A stretch of DNA of 64,000 nt from Haliotis asinina (lineage: Eukaryota; Mollusca; Gastropoda; Lepetellida; Haliotidae). A program made the translations under genes and the position numbers. Location of the stretch: the NCBI RefSeq assembly GCF_037392515.1, contig NC_090295.1, forward strand, positions 20,042,001 through 20,106,000, given 5' to 3'. A model generated the notes under the pieces. That model ran no database searches, had not been told where the DNA came from, and saw only the letters and a program-made list of their open reading frames with translations. Positions 51,700 through 63,792 of this stretch are shown piece after piece (positions within the stretch are counted from its first letter, which is position 1; every line of letters begins with the position of its first letter).

Positions 51700-54541
51700 A
51701 GGAATCCTTTATGGGTGTGGCCAGATCTGTAATGGTATATTAAGAAAATATTCATGACGAAAGGATTTGGATCAAGCTATTTCTTCCACAAGACATTTAA
51801 ATTTATGTGTTGTATACAGACCTGAGTATAACTATACATTTTGGCAACGTTTAGAACAAAGTGTAGAAACAGCCTTAAATGCATCCAGTAAGATAATGAT
51901 CGCTGGGGAGATAAATGAAAACTTGCTGTCAAGTAAACATTTAAATAGTGTGGACTTTATGGAACGAAAACATCTATATGATGTTATTAAAGAACCTACT
52001 ATAGTGACTAGAACCACTGTTACGCTAATAGACCCTGTGATAGTAGTGAGGACATATCTGTTAGAGGCAGTGGCGTTGTTGAATTTGATAAGAAAGTCAG
52101 TGATCATAAAGGAACTTATATTTCGTTAGACATAAATGCCACCAAGTATGCAAGTATGGTGTTACAAAACTGTTAAATACGATAAGCTTAGCAATCTTAT
52201 TGAAAATACCGATTGGTTTGACATTTTTAACAGCCGTGAATGTGTTGATGATGCATGTAAGGTCTTTCATGATACGTTAGATCATGTGTACAATCTAAAA
52301 CTGTAACGATTCGTCCCGATGATAAGCCCCAATTCGGTTCTGAGTTGAGAATGAGAATGAGAAATGAGAGTAGAATGAGAAAGAAAGCAAGAAGAACAGA
52401 CAGTGAAACAGACATAAGAAACAGAGAAATAAGGTCAACAATATGAAATACTATGCAAAAGAGAACTTTTATTCCATTCTTGATGGTTTTATCACTGAAC
52501 TGCACTTTAAAAATAAACCCTCTTACTGGAAAATGCTGCGCCTTGTTGTAAAACATTCAGGTACAGCAACTTGCATTCTTGCTCTTAAACAGCATCCCAC
52601 AACATCCCACTGACCCGTCGCTTTTCTCAGATACTGATAAAGCTGAATTTTTAAACGACTACCTTGCATCGATCTCCTGTGTAAATGACGAGAATATATC
52701 TCCTCCTCGGTTTGACAGACGTACAAAATCCACTTTAAAATTTATAACAGTGACTAAACAGGAAATTACAAATATAATTAAATGTTTGCATATGAGTAAA
52801 GCCTCGGGTCCCGACATAATACGTCATAAGCTTTTAAAAGAAACTGCTCATTCAATAGTGTGCCATTATGCTTGCTTTTTGAATTGTCATTACGAAAAGG
52901 TGTGTATCCTTCAGAATGGAAACTAGCACATGTAATGCATGTATTCAAGAAAGGTGACAAGACTGAAGCATCAAACTACAGACCGATATCTCTTATAAGT
53001 TGTGTCGGTAAACTGTTTGAGAGAGTAGTATTCAACCATATATCTAATTATTTTAACGACAGCAAGTTATTGTACAAATACCAAGCTGGTTTTCAAGCTG
53101 GAAGTTCAACTGTCCATCAATTAATTGAAATATATCATCAAATATGCCAAGCTCTAGACGATAAAGACCAGTATTGTATGGTCGTTTGTGATGTTTCGAA
53201 GGCTTTTGATCGTGTTTGGCACAGAGAGCTTGTACATAAATTGGAAATGTATGGTATTAAAGATAGACTGTTAGAGTGGGTATGTAATTACATATGTAAG
53301 CGCTATCAAAGTCTTTGCTGTGGAGCCCTGTCTAAACCAAGGTTACTCCAAGCTGGCGTCCCACAGGGATCAGTATTGGGTCCGTTTTAATTCATCGTTT
53401 ATGTGAATGATATTGCTGATGAGTTAGATTGCATTACGCGACTATTTGAAGATGACACAACATTAGGAAGGTGTCTGGAAATCTTAACATAATAGAAACC
53501 TCATTCAACGTAAATTTCAGAAGGGTAAACAATGGGCAAACAAGTGGTTGATAGCATACAACCCAGATAAGACAGAATCAGTACTTTTCTCACTTAAAGA
53601 TAATACTTGCTCGATTAAATTATTACTTGACGAAACGATTGTTAAAGCTGTAGAAAATAGTCCTCCTACGTATCTAATATTGTTTCCAAAACCTCTAAAA
53701 TGATTTACTCAATGTGAAAACGTAAATATATTGTTAACAGAAATACACTTTTAAATATTTACATAGTTTTTATAAGACCTCACTTTGCGTACGCATGCGA
53801 AGTCTGAGATGGATGCGGAAAAGAACTAATTATAAGTTTAGCATTGGAAAGGCTGCAGATGGAAGCTGCGAGAATTATTACCGGACTTCCCAAATATTCT
53901 TCTTTTAATTCACTTTATTATGAAACAGGCTTGTGCGCACTATCAGAGCATAGAAGAATACGAAAATTGTCCTTGTACTATATTATTCAAAACAACAAAA
54001 GACAACATAGACAGGTCAGAGGTTTTATAAGTTGACAGAGCTTTTACATACTGAGTTGCGCCATGAAGCTATTAGATTAAGTTACGATCCTTACATAGTA
54101 CGGCTAATCACTGATCCATCCTGCGCCTGTGGAAACCAGTGCGAAAATGTTCATCACTATTTCTTAGAATGTTCTTTATACAGTCAACATAGAAAGGTCA
54201 TGCTTAAAGCTATTCAAGATATATGTGGTAGTAACTTTGTGATTACATTATCTGTTATTTTAAACGACATTGCAGATCTGATAAATCATAGAAATGAAAT
54301 TATATTCGAAAATGTACATCAATACATATGCATATCTAACTATTCCAGTAGTCTTATGTCTATACATCTTTTGTATGATAACATTTCCCTCGGTTATCCT
54401 TCAATCATTCTCTGTTTCTAATAATTTCTTGTGATGTAATAAGTGATTGTAAATATCTTTGGAGAGGAGTTTTGTAAGTTGAAAGAACTTGTCCCCAATC
54501 CTTTTCACATTGTGAATAAAATATATTTACACTAAACTAAA
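51700..54541 (+). mobile_element. Near-full-length but broken CR1/Jockey-like LINE
   Basis: Endonuclease remnant: LCVVYRPEYNYTFWQRLEQ, MIAGEINENLL and TVTLIDPVIV (51790-52050, the GDFN motif altered). RT: SKASGPDIIRHKLLKE, PSEWKLAHVMHVFKKGDKTE, YRPISLISCVGKLFERVV, CMVVCDVSKAFDRVWH and GVPQGSVLGPF (52790-53387), then a stop and a damaged FADD-like EDDT. C-terminal part: RLQMEAARIITGLPKYSS (53855) and a zinc segment CACGNQCENVHHYFLEC (54120-54170). The 3' end is near AATAAAATATATTTACACTA (54515). Several stops and shifts make it inactive; frames are still long, so it is younger than the other LINE remnants. Confidence 0.88.
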
Positions 54542-54572
54542 CTGGCTTTCTCCGTCTGTTAACTGTAACTGG

Positions 54573-54715
54573 TTCATATGACAACCACTATCGCCAGTTT
54601 GTAGTGTGATGGCTGCCAAGGTTTTTAACAGTTCTAAGGTGCTTGACAAACAGACCTAACAACTCGATATGGTTGACCAAAATCTTCCTATTTGTCGACA
54701 AACGTTTGCTCATGG
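54573..54715 (+). promoter_or_regulatory. Conserved upstream module of the damaged receptor copy
   Basis: CATATGACAACCACTATCGC, GGTGCTTGACAAACAGACCT and CTCGATATGGTTGACCAAAA follow the module pattern. It lies directly after the LINE 3' end and about 480 bases before the former start codon. Confidence 0.45.
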
Positions 54716-55192
54716 GTTTATTGTGACCATGGCATCCAATGTTATGTATTGTATGCAGACCTTGGGGTGAATACAAGAGAAAACGAGCCCTTATCTGACG
54801 TCTCTGTAGACGAAAACGTTGTGATTCTCATCAGAAGCATTTAATTAAACTACATTATTCCCTGAAAATTTGCATCACCTCTTATGGAGGGATGATTACA
54901 TTACTGCTTAAAATTCACTCTCATCTCTAGACATACCTCATGATTGTCTAGCGGCCAAGTGGCTTTATATTCACTTACTACGCCATACCAGGAGTACAAA
55001 CAACATGGGGAGACATTTGAGATTGACTGTTCTCCGGTATTAATGGTGTAAATGCATCTACAGAGGCTTCACAGTATTTAGTCAGTATACACTACGTGAA
55101 ATTACATACTGCAGATTAAAGTGGTGCATGTCTCGTTAGGTCCATTAGCAATCAGTCATATGATGGGTCTCGCCAAACGACGTTCTCCCAGA

Positions 55193-56282
55193 AAGGAAAG
55201 AAAACTGTTGTTTTACCTAATGTGGCCTTTAGTCATGTGCAATGTTACCTTACTTTCTCCAAGAGATTTCATGTGGTACATATTGAAGACCTGGATGAAT
55301 CAAAACAAATGTTGACCACCACTGGATGGTTCTGCTTCACGTGGACTATCGAAAGATTATCATGGGATGAAACTAAACTTCAGAATATCTCAAGGATTTC
55401 GGTTTTACCAAAGGACATGTGGTTGCCAGATTTAGTGATGTTCAATGCGAATGACAACTATTGTCGTCTTGAGGGCGAACATCCACCGACTGTTGTTAGC
55501 AACAACGGAACTGTGGAGTGGTACGCCATAGATCGGCGCTCAACTACTTGTACTGTGGATGTCACGTTCTTCCCGCTTGACATGCAACGGTGTTCCTTGG
55601 TGCTGACACAATGGAGTACTGACACATCAGAGGTCGATTACGTATTCCACGATGTACCGGCCTCATATAACCCAGTAAAGGAAAATGGAGAGAGGGAGGT
55701 TTTGGGTTCATTTATAAAAGAATATCACCTATATGACGGTTTGTATCACGGTTTGTATCCTGGAGTTGGGACTTATTCTTGGTCGACGTCGAGCTTACTA
55801 CATACTTACTGCCGTTTTGCCTGTTTGCATCCTAAACCTGTCTCTGGCTAATGGTGTGCCTGACATCCACCAACTCCTTCTTACCCTCTGTGTCCGACCA
55901 CGTGGCTCTCTACTGTGTTTATCTAAATTGCATGTTTGTCCTGAAGGCTCTGACTGTTGTGGCGTCGGTCTTTGTCCTACACCTCCACTCATCACTGTCC
56001 AAGTCGACAATAAGAAAACAGCTGACAAAGCTTATTTCTGCCAATCCAAAAAAGGCTTCGACCTGTACCTTTTCAACTGGTAATACTGATGAAAATGACC
56101 TGACTGATGCGTCTATGAAACCTAACACGAATGCCGAAGACGCTAAATAGGTGGTGGAACAAGAGCAGTGGTTTCATATTGTCAAAAAGGTGGACCGTCT
56201 GTTCTTTTGTGTCTTCTTAATGTTGTTCATCGTATCGTCAGGAGGATTCTTCTGCGCAATTGCATTCAGACAAGTGTTGTAG
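55193..56282 (+). pseudogene. Damaged nicotinic-receptor-like subunit gene (copy 5)
   Basis: The start codon is changed (AAG at 55193-55195). About 85 net bases are lost just after the signal peptide (near 55270), which breaks the frame. The ligand-binding part from there to about 55690 is open and includes WLPD and the Cys-loop. A short duplication near 55735-55760 (GGTTTGTAT twice) shifts the frame again. About 70 bases are missing near 55840, removing the end of M1 and most of pore segment M2. A CAG codon before M4 is TAG (near 56149). The ligand-binding part resembles copy 4, M3 resembles copy 3, and the cytoplasmic loop resembles copy 2. It cannot make a channel. Confidence 0.92.
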
Positions 56283-56443
56283 TCTTGACAATAGGAAAAC
56301 GTCTCTCCGTCAATCCAAAAAGAATTGCAGCCGGAGCCTTTTCGGCTGATAATCCCGTCGAAGCAAATAACCAGAACGGTGAATCTGTGAAAACCAACAA
56401 AAATGCCGAAGATGCACGTGTGATTCCTTTAGTTATACAGTAA
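56283..56443 (+). pseudogene. Extra partial receptor cytoplasmic-loop fragment
   Basis: Directly after the M4-coding end of copy 5 comes another piece that matches the M3-M4 loop of the family: TIGKRLSVNPKRIAAGAFSA then DNPVEANNQNGESVKTNKNA and EDA. It resembles the loops of copies 3 and 4 more than the one copy 5 already has. It lacks membrane segments. It is a second, separate insertion or the remnant of an unequal exchange. Confidence 0.8.
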
Positions 56444-57930
56444 TATGACATTTTTGTTGTAGTCATCAAAATATTTTCAGCTTTGGAGAGGATGGTAGAC
56501 CTATGCAGCCAATGTCCTCGAGAAATGCTCACCGATGCATATTGTTTGTCGTCCATCTGCCTTTAATAGCAAGCAGAACAGAGCAGACATCGAAAAGAGG
56601 ACTTGAAGGATGGGACTAACCAGTCGAGCTAGCCAAGTCGCTGGTCACCTCGCCGCCTTCCCCTTATAGCCATTGTCGGACTGTGCAAGTTGTGTGTTTA
56701 CTTTTCGCTTTGCCCTACAAGTTACACTGCAAGAATAAAAGCCACCATTATGTGTTCGACACTGTGCTTCGGTGGATGCGGAAGTGTTACACAGCCGACT
56801 TGACTAACACATCACAACAGGAGGGTAATATTTACTTCGGATTATTCAGTTCCTGTCATGTTTGAATAATCATTCGTACTAAAAGATAATGCAATAGTGC
56901 GCCCATTACAACATTCAAAGGATGTGTCGGGTTATATTTTGTGTATACCTCTCCTGCCTACTTTTCTTTCACGGCAGCTCAGACACACTTCTTCCGCCAA
57001 GCATTTGTCTCAACACTTCCTTTCCTTCTTAGCGCTTTCAGCAAGATATTCATCCCGGAAGGCTCTATTTCAGCAGATTAAATTTAATATTATGTATGTC
57101 TTGTTATTACAGTGAGGTGTTACAGTGTGTTGGAAATACGTCAGCATGTACGATGCGAAGGCCGTTGTCAATGATTCCATGATCAAGATAAACTCAGAAC
57201 GTGAACCCATGCCGCTTTCCTCCATATGTTCGCTTATTTGGTCGTGTCAGAATAGATATTCTTCTTCTGTGCTCGTCACACGTATTCAACGCTTTAAACG
57301 GTGGATATGAATTCCGTTTGCATTGTTTAATCGAACACTTCTACACTGGAAACGCATAATGATTTTTGTTCGTGTGTGCGTCTATCAGATATTGTCAGTA
57401 GATATATTTTGTTTAACGTGCTGGTCCATTAGCAATAACGGTTCAATTTGGGTGTTTTATGAAATATACACGTCTTTTCATCATAAAAGCATTTTTCTTG
57501 AGTGTGTTTGTGTTTAACCTTTCTTTCCTCAGTTTGTGAGTGAGTGAATGTAGTTTAACGCCGTTTTCAATAATATTCCAGAACAAAAACGGCAGAAAAT
57601 ACCAGAAATTGGCTTAACAAATAATACCCATGTGAGATTGATGTGTTAGAGACTGCGTGCTTTTACACATCGTTCAGTTACAAGGTGTTACTGAAAAGTG
57701 ATCGGTTATTCACAGTCGTTATTCTCTTGGGAATCCATGATACCATTGTCCTTTGGGACATAAGTGACGATGTCTGATGCGATTGTCTACTTGGACGTAA
57801 TCCACTCAGCCATCACGACTCTAAAATGACATTGTGTAGTGATAGCTTTCGGCCGTGGCATCTGTACCAATACACTCTTATTGTCAGAGGGGTACACAAA
57901 GTCTGCAGTCTGGACTACCAGTTCTGGTGG
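56444..57930. other. Intergenic host DNA with SINE-tail remnant at 57535-57585
   Basis: GTGAGTGAGTGAATGTAGTT followed by TAACGCCG and AATAATATTCCAG is the reverse of the shared SINE tail without a recognisable head. No gene is seen elsewhere in the stretch. Confidence 0.55.
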
Positions 57931-58050
57931 CTGAACGGGTTAGGCGGTTGACTTTGTGTGCTGGCAATTAGGTACCTGACTGAGGGTGTGGATTCGAATC
58001 CCGAATGGGACTCACCCAATATAAGTACAAGAAAATGTATTTTACTAAGA
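57931..58050 (+). mobile_element. tRNA-like SINE head (Leu/Ser-like)
   Basis: TGGCTGAACGGGTTAGGCGG is a good A-box region and GGATTCGAATCCCG a near-perfect B box about 45 bases further on, followed by GGGACTCACC. The acceptor stem does not pair well and there is no clear CCA-ready end, so I call it a SINE head or tRNA pseudogene, not a functional tRNA. Confidence 0.6.
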
Positions 58051-58614
58051 AATTATATTCACAAATATAACACTAGTTACGTCTGACAATTTTCTAAGCT
58101 TTCTAAAATGGCCTTGCGTAATCAATACAAGACAGATCGAAGGCATATCTTTTTGCACGCACCAGTGTTTGCAAAGCTCTCAGGACATGTTTGGTTATTG
58201 CCTCAGTGGAATGTAAATGGAAGAAATATCTTTAATAGTGTTTGTTTAAAATACATAACAACATGGTGTTTGCAAACCTGTTTGTGATTCATCACCATGA
58301 CTGTCAAACAACAACCTCAGCAGGGTGGCATGGGTAATTGAAAGCCTGTCAGAAAACTGTTCCCTTTTAGATGTAAGCGTAATCGTACAAAGGGTTAAAG
58401 CTGTATTAGCTACGAGATACTTCCATCACTGTTGAGTATATCTGCGTGGAGGATAGTTACATACTCGTAGATGATGTTTTACTTCCGTATACGCATTATC
58501 TGAGGTCGAATATCGACTTTGGTACCCATAATTCCTCGAGTATATGGCGATTGGTTTAAATTTGCAGGTGTGTGTATGTGTGTGAGAGTGTGTCTGTGTA
58601 TGTGTGAGTGCGCG

Positions 58615-58616
<2 letters not shown>

Positions 58617-58672
<56 letters not shown>
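58617..58672 (+). repeat. (GT)n dinucleotide microsatellite
   Basis: About 27 perfect GT units, preceded by 50 bases of imperfect TGTG/GAGTG sequence. The Cys/Val-repeat frame through it is an artefact. Confidence 0.98.
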
Positions 58673-58678
<6 letters not shown>

Positions 58679-59285
58679 CAATGCATGTTTGTTATGTGGG
58701 CATTTCTGCTATGACAGGTTTTACATTACATAAAAAATAACACGATAATTGGAAGAGCCATAACACTATGTAGTCATCGATTAGACAGTCCTGAATAATC
58801 TGTGGGACGATGACTTTTTTCATAATGTGGAACCCAGCACTTCAGCTCACACGAACTACGCCGTGTAATCCCCAAAGTGTTATGTCACTAAATAAACAAT
58901 GCAAGTGAGCCTTTAAAGGGGTTGTAATTGGTACAATTGTTTGATCGGTATTCTGGAAGCTGTCTCGTCAGTCATGAAGGATACATACTGAAACATATAT
59001 ACCGAAGCGCCGCTCCATGCAATAAACAAGAAGTTGTCATCCATCAAGCCGTACGTTTGGTTATTTTGTAGCGACATTGGAAACCATGCCGAGAGGAGTG
59101 TGTTACTGAAGAACATCTTTCCTGATCCCACGACTATGTGTATATGCAATATCGATATCCCAGCTTCGTCCTATGGGTGCTTATCACCTCAGAGTGGATA
59201 CAAAGAATGAACGTAATATAGTAAGACCTGAAGTTATTGAGAATACAGCTCACGTATTATCTGTGAATAGTAGCCAACGTAACTC
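58673..59285. other. Intergenic host DNA, no gene seen
   Basis: Short frames without motifs lie between the microsatellite and the Tc1-like element. Confidence 0.5.
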
Positions 59286-59289
59286 CAGA

Positions 59290-60240
59290 TTCAAAGACAG
59301 GTGAACGGTTAGTATTTTGTCAAGTCACCATGGGCAGCAAAGTAGGCTTCAATGCGGCGGGGCATACTGCTGATCACCTCTTCTTTTATTTAAAATTTTC
59401 AGCAATATTTGTCAGATTTGTCCTGTTGAGACTTTCCTTCATGAGTCCCCAAACATTTTCATTTGGATTGAATTGGGTCAGAGCTATAACTTGGTCAGTC
59501 TAATGATGTCGTATTTTGGGTCCGGAACCAGGCCTGTGAATACTTTGAACGATGTTTTGGACCGTTGTCCTGCTGGAAAATCCAAAATATGGAACACGTG
59601 AGCAGATGGAAGTAAATGTCCCTCGAGAAAATCTGTGTACCTCTTACTGTTCACATTCCCTTCAAATACACAGAGGGATGTTGCCCCTAACACATATATG
59701 CTACCCAACACGGACTGTACTTTGGGCACTGTTACAAAGTATTTTCACTTTGTTTGGCCCAGGATTTCAGTGTATTAGGAAACAGCAACACAGAACTTTC
59801 ATCTGAAATAATCGCATTGTCCCAATTACACTTTCTATGCTGTATGCACCAGTTCACCCTTCGCTCCTTTTGTTCATATTTTATAATCGGTGATGGAATT
59901 CTGCCACCCCCCTGCATGTTTAGTTCTGAAAGTCTCCTTACATATACAGACACGGTTCCTTTATCAATCACATCCAGACTTAGGTTTTCTAAACTCCTTC
60001 GTTTGTTTTTGGAAACAAGAACACCAAGCCGTCTCCTGTCACCGACAGTCAGTTTTCTTGGCCTACCTGCTCCTCCCTGGTGCTCAATGCCATGACCATT
60101 TCTAATATTTTTCAAAATACGATAGTACTGCATTGCATCCCAGTGGGAAAAGGGGTGCCTTTTCTACTTCCTCCTCTCTAAATCATGCACACTGTGGATC
60201 GCTGAAAATGTTGTCTGCTAGCAAGCAAACAAAGGGTGAT
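59290..60240 (-). mobile_element. Tc1/mariner-like transposon with frame-broken transposase
   Basis: Minus-strand reading. A helix-turn-helix part with GAGRPRKLTVGDRRRLGVLV (near 60070-60010) is followed by RVNWCIQHRKCNWDNAIISD, in which SDES holds the first catalytic Asp (near 59800). A GNVNSKRYTDFLEGHLLP segment (near 59640) follows, then QQDNGPKH (second Asp, near 59570) and NENVWGLMKESLN (catalytic Glu, near 59450). The three acidic residues survive but in different frames, so the enzyme is not made. I did not find the terminal inverted repeats. Confidence 0.85.
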
Positions 60241-62779
60241 AACTCTTCATAAACTAATGAAAAAGGATAATATGAGTTGTCTCTCTTGAATGAAACCAAG
60301 CAGTCGAGATGTGTTAATTTTGTTTATACTAGAAATCCAGTTAAACATATTCCTGGACATTTCATATCATGCTATATAGTGCAACTGAGGACAATGCACT
60401 GACAATAAATGGACTTACTCTTCGGTATAAAACGTACCTCATATTTTCCATATGCAAACAACGTTACATAATCTATATTAACGAAGAATATAATGATAGG
60501 CTTACTTTACTATAACTCAATAAGAACATACAAATGATGTTATAAAATGTAAACTAGTCTAAGTAAGACAACCTCTGTTATATCTAGACTTCTATGACTT
60601 ATCAAAATGATTATGAAGGACAGGCGCTACTGAATTAGTACGAAATATACATAAATAGAGCTTTCGAATACTCTGGAACGTGGGGAATTAAATACAACAT
60701 TGATGTCTATGTGAGCTCACGCGTTTGCGTGCGAGATAAATACCTTTCTTCATATGTACACTGATTTAACAGTTTGATTCATGGGCAGTTTGATTGATTT
60801 GAAATGAATCCACGAAGGGATGTTTAAAACACATTCACTGACATACTCTCTAATAACACTGCATCCACATGATAACATATGCATTTAATTTATGTATTAA
60901 ATCAATACTGCGTTATATGAAATGTTGATTATATTTAAATCAGTTAACACATCCTGTGATTGATAACTTCGCAACAAAGATGTTGCCAGTCCATAGAACT
61001 CGGTATTCCATCAAAAGAAAACTGTGTCCTGAGTGAATATATCTTACCTTAACAAAACCAAGAGAATCATCTGTAAGTGGCCATTTTTTTATTCGATATA
61101 TGTCATGAGTGAAATAGCCGAAAAAAACTCCGTTCATTGTAAAGCCGAGGCTCTTAGAGGTTAGTATATAGCTTACTAATTCAAACAAAGATATACATAT
61201 TCTACTATCTTTCTGGGTTCAAGACTATTTGTCCATAACTGAAGGCAATTGTTATTTGGAATTTACTGAGAAAACAATATGAGAAAAGTTTAATGGTGGA
61301 TTCTTCGTTGATTTGGCTGCATGAAAAAATTTTCTCGCACAATATTTTTCCAAAATTGACGAATTAAATTGATAGAAAATTAGTGACGTGAGGGGAACAT
61401 ATTTTATTTTTTCTCTCTCAGACATACAGCTTGGGAAATTAATCACGTTATGATTAGTAGTAGATTCAGTCACGCTCGTTCTTACAGACACTCTTTCTTA
61501 TAGTGGACAAATGGATGGTCGGGACGCGGCCAAGTCAAAACTATTTTGTTAATTGCATTAAGAATGTTACGTGCACACATAAAATTGACGCGCAGATGCC
61601 CGAGAAACATTTCACATTTTTATTTAGCTTTACATATGTGTAAAGACTGGGCGTAAAATATGCGGACAAGGAGCAAGGGTCCTCATGGCCACCATTTGAA
61701 CTCCTCTTTCTATTTATGTAATGTTTTCATTTTCCGCTTAAAAAATCAAAGCAAGTTAATTTGGCCACGAGGTTTAACATAGGCTTCAGGTATATCGATA
61801 ATCCGTTATCGCCCATCACCACCACGTACCTGATCCCTTCCACTGAGTTGCTCACATGAAGGAAACATTAGGGAGCCAAGTACGACTGTCTCATGTGTTT
61901 TCATACTTTGGAACTGCGCATAGAGATTCAAAGTGACAACAAGCCTTCCACTAGGTCATTTGACAAAAGTGACGATTTAAACATTTAAACAGTCCCTTTT
62001 ACCTACTGTCAAACAACATTCCAACAGTTCCAGCCATCCGTGTTAACATCTGACAGACAGACAGACAGTATATTCAGTAATACTGGCCACATGGCCTATA
62101 GTACAACTGAGGTTGATTGTCGCATAAACAGTCACGTGTTACTATACTTTTGAACAACTTTCGTGGATTTTAAATACATGTTTTAAATACAAAGCAAGAG
62201 AACGCACACTACGCATATTTTGTGAGCTTAAGATATTTGCCATTGACTGCTTACAACAGGTAATAGTTTTTATTTCTGGAAGGTATTTAAGAGTTAACAT
62301 CTCATACATTTTGAGGTGCCATCGCGCATGATTTCCTAGCGCGTCATAAGTCTTTTGCTCAGATGTTCTATCAAGGTCACGTTATTTAAGGCTACAAAGC
62401 TTCCAAAGCTATGGTAGACGTGAGGGACATTTCAACACTTTTGGCTTGTACCACACGTTCCTGAATTTATTCAGATGAACAGTTGATCAGCCTATGTTTA
62501 TGACGGGTGCCACGGGTGGAGCAAGATAACACCTGGTGTCATCACTACTTGAAAACATGCTCTGTCATCGCGTTCCATCTTGTAAATTACTGGATTGTCT
62601 GGTCTGTTAGAACAATTGTACAATTGACTCTGCTTTTAGCAGAGGTCATATAAGGATGTGGGAATGGCTTTGTCCTTTCAATTCACACTGCGGAACTCTG
62701 AATTTTGAGATCATTTCGCAGCTTTGAAAGACATGAGTATGCAGAGGGACTAAAATTGCTTGACAGTTTCCAACACTGT
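60241..62779. other. Intergenic host DNA, no gene seen
   Basis: AT-rich sequence. A short (GACA)n run occurs near 62050. SINE-like blocks in reverse (ATCACTACTTGAAAACATGC, ATTACTGGATTGTCTGGTC) near 62540-62600 hint at another old repeat copy. No coding motif is recognised. Confidence 0.5.
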
Positions 62780-63085
62780 TATCATAGAGAAATGTGTTCG
62801 GGGATGTACAATCTTAACGATTAGTTCTAAACGCTTAACAAGTAAACTTCGCTATCGAGACGAGCGTACATCGACATTGACGGATTACTGACTTGGGACA
62901 TGCATGTGGATTAACGCTGATTACATAACGTCTATCATAGAGAAATGTCTTCGGGGATGTACAGTCTTAACGATTAGTTCAAAACGCTTAACAAGTACAC
63001 TTCACAATCGAGACGGGCGTACATCGACATTGACGGATTATTGACTTAGGACATGCATGTGGATTAACGCTGATTATATAACGTC
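62780..63085. repeat. 153-bp tandem duplication
   Basis: Copy 1 is 62780-62932 and copy 2 is 62933-63085, offset 153, with roughly ten substitutions. The unit starts TATCATAGAGAAATG and ends GATTAYATAACGTC. No coding sequence is seen in it. Confidence 0.93.
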
Positions 63086-63792
63086 TGTTATTATTAAACT
63101 TGGGAGTGAAGGTCGGTGTATGTCAACAAAAACTTAGATAAACTTTCAGAGTCAAAATTACAACCACATTGTAGCCACAAAATGTGTTGTTTGGCCGTAT
63201 TTTAAAACTCACAATTATTTATATTAGGGGAAAATAAGACGTTTTTTTATTCTAATGATGCTTTAATGAATACTTCTCTTAGTATCCGGTCTTTCAACAG
63301 ACTGTCAACCTTCGGTTATAATAAGCTTCAATCTTTAGCTTTGCTCGATTTCATCATTTCCCCGATTTTACCTCACAAGTGGCATTTCCGACTATGCGAT
63401 AGTATCCATGGTCCATTATTTTAAAATGTTGTCACTCAACTTGACATTGACGCGCTTCAGGTGTATCCTGTCCCTTAAATATCTGCATTTTTCTTCTACT
63501 GGGCAAATGCTGATGTATGGCCCGTAAAACTGTCATACTATCTCCCACAATCTGAATTTCTAATCCTTTAATCTGTGTGTACGAGTGCATAACAAACACA
63601 TCCACTGTGCCTGTTCGGACATCGTTTCCGGTTTTCCAAACTGGATTCAGGTTACCGTTTGCGATATGAACAGATCAGGATTTGTTGGCGAGGTTCAACA
63701 ACGGTGTAGAGTCTGTACAATTTGTCTCCTAAAGAACATTGCCTACTACGCCAACTAGTCAGTCCTGCTGTGTTCTGCTGATTGTGGTCAGA
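63086..63792. other. Upstream flank of the last receptor copy, no gene seen
   Basis: The close 5' context (GTGGTCAGAATGG) resembles the other copies, but I could not recognise the 150-bp upstream module here. Confidence 0.45.

Noticed and set aside
57931..58050. Functional tRNA gene
   Set aside because: A and B boxes are good but the acceptor stem does not pair and the flanks look like a repeat, so SINE head or tRNA pseudogene is more likely.
58519..58740. Cys/Val-repeat frame of 73 codons
   Set aside because: Translation of the (GT)n microsatellite.
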